Assembly (NCBI GenBank): GCA_016169945.1
Contig: JADLSH010000184.1
Coordinates: 2,914,001 to 2,978,000, forward strand
DNA: 64,000 nucleotides
Source of the DNA: Trachythela sp. YZ-2020
Taxonomy: Eukaryota > Cnidaria > Anthozoa > Malacalcyonacea > Clavulariidae
Reading direction: 5' to 3'
Position numbers and translations under genes: made by a program. The notes beneath the pieces are model-generated. The model did not search any database, was not told the origin of the DNA, and worked only from the letters and a program-made list of their open reading frames with translations. Shown piece by piece: positions 61,861 through 64,000 of the stretch; the stretch's first letter is position 1, and each line of letters opens with the position of its first letter.

Positions 61861-62522
61861 GACGGGCATTGGTCGCAGGTTTCAAGGGCCGATGTTTTCA
61901 AGGTAACATCTTTGCTTACTACTTGATACTTGATCCATGGTTAAAACCTGTAACCCCAGGTAGGGGGACAAGGGAGTACTATCACTTGCCCAAGGTGAAC
62001 TCCCAGACAAGCGGAGGGAAGGAGGTGTCTTACTTCTCCATTCTAGACCAGCTTCTAGACCAGCTCCAAGCCACATCTAGCCGCTGCCCGAAAATTAAGT
62101 GCTTGACAATGACTTTCATACTCTTGCTCACTAAATCCTTTTTAAAACATCCTCGCTGGAAGAACGTTTTCATAACATCTTTCTGTGTGTACTATACATA
62201 GCATTATATTACTGAGCGTTCATACCTTGAAATCGATAACGAAGCCATTCTCATGACAAGTTTACTAAACTTGTTCTTCCTAGAATTTTCAGAAACTTCG
62301 ACTGGACAACTTGTTTCTATACATATATATCGGCTGCGTGTTCGTTCGTTCGTCCATCCAATTTTATTTTTTCAGATTCAAATCATTCGTATTTTGATTC
62401 GTCCAACAAATGTAGTAGTAGTGAAACACAAGTTAACTGTCTGGTCTGTATATACAGTTAGCGCATTGCTTTGTTTGGGTTGTCTTTTTTCGGGAAAGTT
62501 TTTATACGATGCAACAATCTTC

Positions 62523-64000
62523 TTATCGTGAATTCATCCTTTCCAGAACGTTATGCCATTTAATAGCTGCCTCACGCTTAATACTGGACAACAACGGGTT
62601 TGGCGGAATGCACAGTGGAAGAAACACCATATCGCCATTTAAGTTAGGGAAAGCCAGCATGGTCTCTTTTGGGGAAAGTTTTATTTGGGGTAACAAATCT
62701 TGTGACAAGTATCGTTGAAAAGAATTCTCGATATCCGCGCCGGAGTCCATGTCGAGAAATGTTATACAGTGACCAGATGCAGCGATAAAAACTTTGTCCT
62801 TGTTAATACAATAAAACTTCGTACAGGAAGGAGGATACATAAACTTTACTCTTTGGCGATTACCGGTATCCAGATCAATTATCGTACTGCCTAAAGGATC
62901 TAGCATGTTAGAAACAACAACGACTTTAGAATCATTACTGAAGCAACCTATGAAATCAAGGCTAGGTCTCATACGTGGTTCACGATAAAAAACTTCATAC
63001 ACAGCTGGTTCCTCGGCATTTCTTTTCCAAATATAATACGTATCCTTGCTACCACCAAAGACAAAGGAACCACCAGGCGAAACTGTAACACTCATCATAG
63101 GCTTAATTCCAGGCAACGTGACCATTCGCGGACCCACAACTCCGTTAACATTGAAAACTTTCACGGGCTCCGTCTCTCCGCACTCGAAGCTGAGAAAGCC
63201 TTCTGAAAAATCGACGACTACTGATACGGCTACAAACTCGCTCGCTAGATGACACAGCGACACTTGTTGGCTATGAGTGAATAGGATCTTTAAATTTAAA
63301 TCCACCGGATATATTGTTAAGCTGGGAATCCTGTCAAAAAAAACAAACACGAACAAGAACTTTTCCGACCACCAACAACTAAATGACGATTCGTCCCGAT
63401 TGCTTTGGAAACGTTGTTCAACTTGACTCTTGTAGACATTCCATATGCTGATATATCCGTCTGAGGTACAGGTTGCAAGCCGAGAGCCATCAGGAGAAAA
63501 CGAACTCGAATAAACCTCTGTTAGACGTGACAAGTAAAAATATCGTTCTTGTTTTGGAGCTATTGTTCTAAAGACAATTAGCTTTTCCATATCTGCATAA
63601 AGCCACAGATTATCTTCAATCACTGTAATTTTTCTGAATTTATTAAGGTAAAAAGGTGGAACATAAAAGTTCCAAGCAGCAAGCGTGGTGAAATGAGTAC
63701 TTTCGATGACACTCAAAGAATGCTCGTCCAAACCAAAAATACACTCCACACCATTGTAGATCCCTGTAGACCAGGCTTTCCATTGTTTTCCCGATAATTT
63801 CGACGGTAAACATGGCTCGATTTCTATTCTTTTAGAAGAATTTAGTTCCTTTAATCCTGGTCGGCAACAACGTTTACATTTCCTATCCTGGAATACTCCT
63901 GGTTCATTCAGCTTTACATTAGATAACTTTCGCTTATCACTCCTTTGCCACGTAATGACGTTCCAAACGCAAAATGAGTCTTCTGCGTCAGATTCTGAGT
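62523..64000 (-). CDS. WD40 part of NLR gene C, partial at the window edge
   Basis: The frame is open from the right window edge (64000) to a stop at 62523, about 492 codons. It continues the gene A order: SDAEDSFCVWN, a cysteine cluster (DRKCKRCCRPG, with one Cys more than A), LPSKLSGKQWKAWSTG, then blades including SFSPDGSRLATCTSDGY and CFSNDSKVVVVS. It keeps the SSKRIEIEPC segment that A lacks and B has in altered form. No frameshift is seen, so C may be the intact member of the family. Its NACHT and effector domains lie beyond the window. The C-terminus (WHNVLERMNSR) differs from both A and B. Confidence 0.8.
   Translation of the reverse strand, partial: SESDAEDSFCVWNVITWQRSDKRKLSNVKLNEPGVFQDRKCKRCCRPGLKELNSSKRIEIEPCLPSKLSGKQWKAWSTGIYNGVECIFGLDEHSLSVIESTHFTTLAAWNFYVPPFYLNKFRKITVIEDNLWLYADMEKLIVFRTIAPKQERYFYLSRLTEVYSSSFSPDGSRLATCTSDGYISIWNVYKSQVEQRFQSNRDESSFSCWWSEKFLFVFVFFDRIPSLTIYPVDLNLKILFTHSQQVSLCHLASEFVAVSVVVDFSEGFLSFECGETEPVKVFNVNGVVGPRMVTLPGIKPMMSVTVSPGGSFVFGGSKDTYYIWKRNAEEPAVYEVFYREPRMRPSLDFIGCFSNDSKVVVVSNMLDPLGSTIIDLDTGNRQRVKFMYPPSCTKFYCINKDKVFIAASGHCITFLDMDSGADIENSFQRYLSQDLLPQIKLSPKETMLAFPNLNGDMVFLPLCIPPNPLLSSIKREAAIKWHNVLERMNSR

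Overview
The window is animal nuclear DNA, AT-rich, with short introns and many transposon relics. The gene content suggests an anthozoan cnidarian (stony coral or sea anemone): tandem NACHT-WD40 NLR-type genes, HEPN_DZIP3-like and nucleoside-phosphorylase-like N-termini, TTAGGG-derived minisatellites and numerous MITEs. The species cannot be named from the sequence alone.

Layout. A large unit recurs three times in the same orientation (A about 1-17 kb, B about 37.5-53 kb, C from about 53.3 kb off the right edge). In order it holds a composite dispersed repeat, a telomere-like 18-bp minisatellite, a conserved spacer with a foldback and a small degenerate ORF, a (CAT/CAC)n tract, a minus-strand NLR-type gene, and decayed Ty3/gypsy sequence. 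Unit A carries a nucleoside-phosphorylase (PNP) NACHT gene in three exons (12031 down to 8216), followed in another frame by a WD40 ORF (8204-6219). Unit B carries a HEPN-NACHT gene (47847-45634) with a canonical RNxxxxH motif, followed by a broken WD40 pseudogene. Unit C shows an open WD40 part that runs off the window at 64000. A and B have near-identical NACHT modules but unrelated N-terminal effector domains, so the unit spread and the effector was swapped.

Between A and B (about 25-37 kb) lies an ordinary host locus. The first three coding exons of an AAK1/BIKE/NAK-family kinase are on the minus strand (36538-32981), with perfect splice-phase agreement. The next kinase exons were not found in this window. 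What follows is dense in LINEs and MITEs, plus one candidate exon of unknown identity (27069-26581).

The rest is mobile DNA: three gypsy relics, two RT-bearing LINE relics plus LINE 3' ends, an R2-like zinc-finger retroelement relic, a mariner-type deletion derivative, PIF/Harbinger-like MITEs with TWA target duplications, a hAT-like MITE with an 8-bp duplication, and large foldbacks. Several insertions have an empty site in a sister unit, so their relative age can be read directly.

How the genes may work together: the NACHT-WD40 proteins have the plan of intracellular sensors, with WD40 repeats as sensor, NACHT as nucleotide-driven oligomeriser and an N-terminal enzyme as effector. A PNP domain (possibly ATP nucleosidase) and a HEPN domain (possibly RNase) would be two ways to deplete a cell under attack. 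This is inference from architecture.
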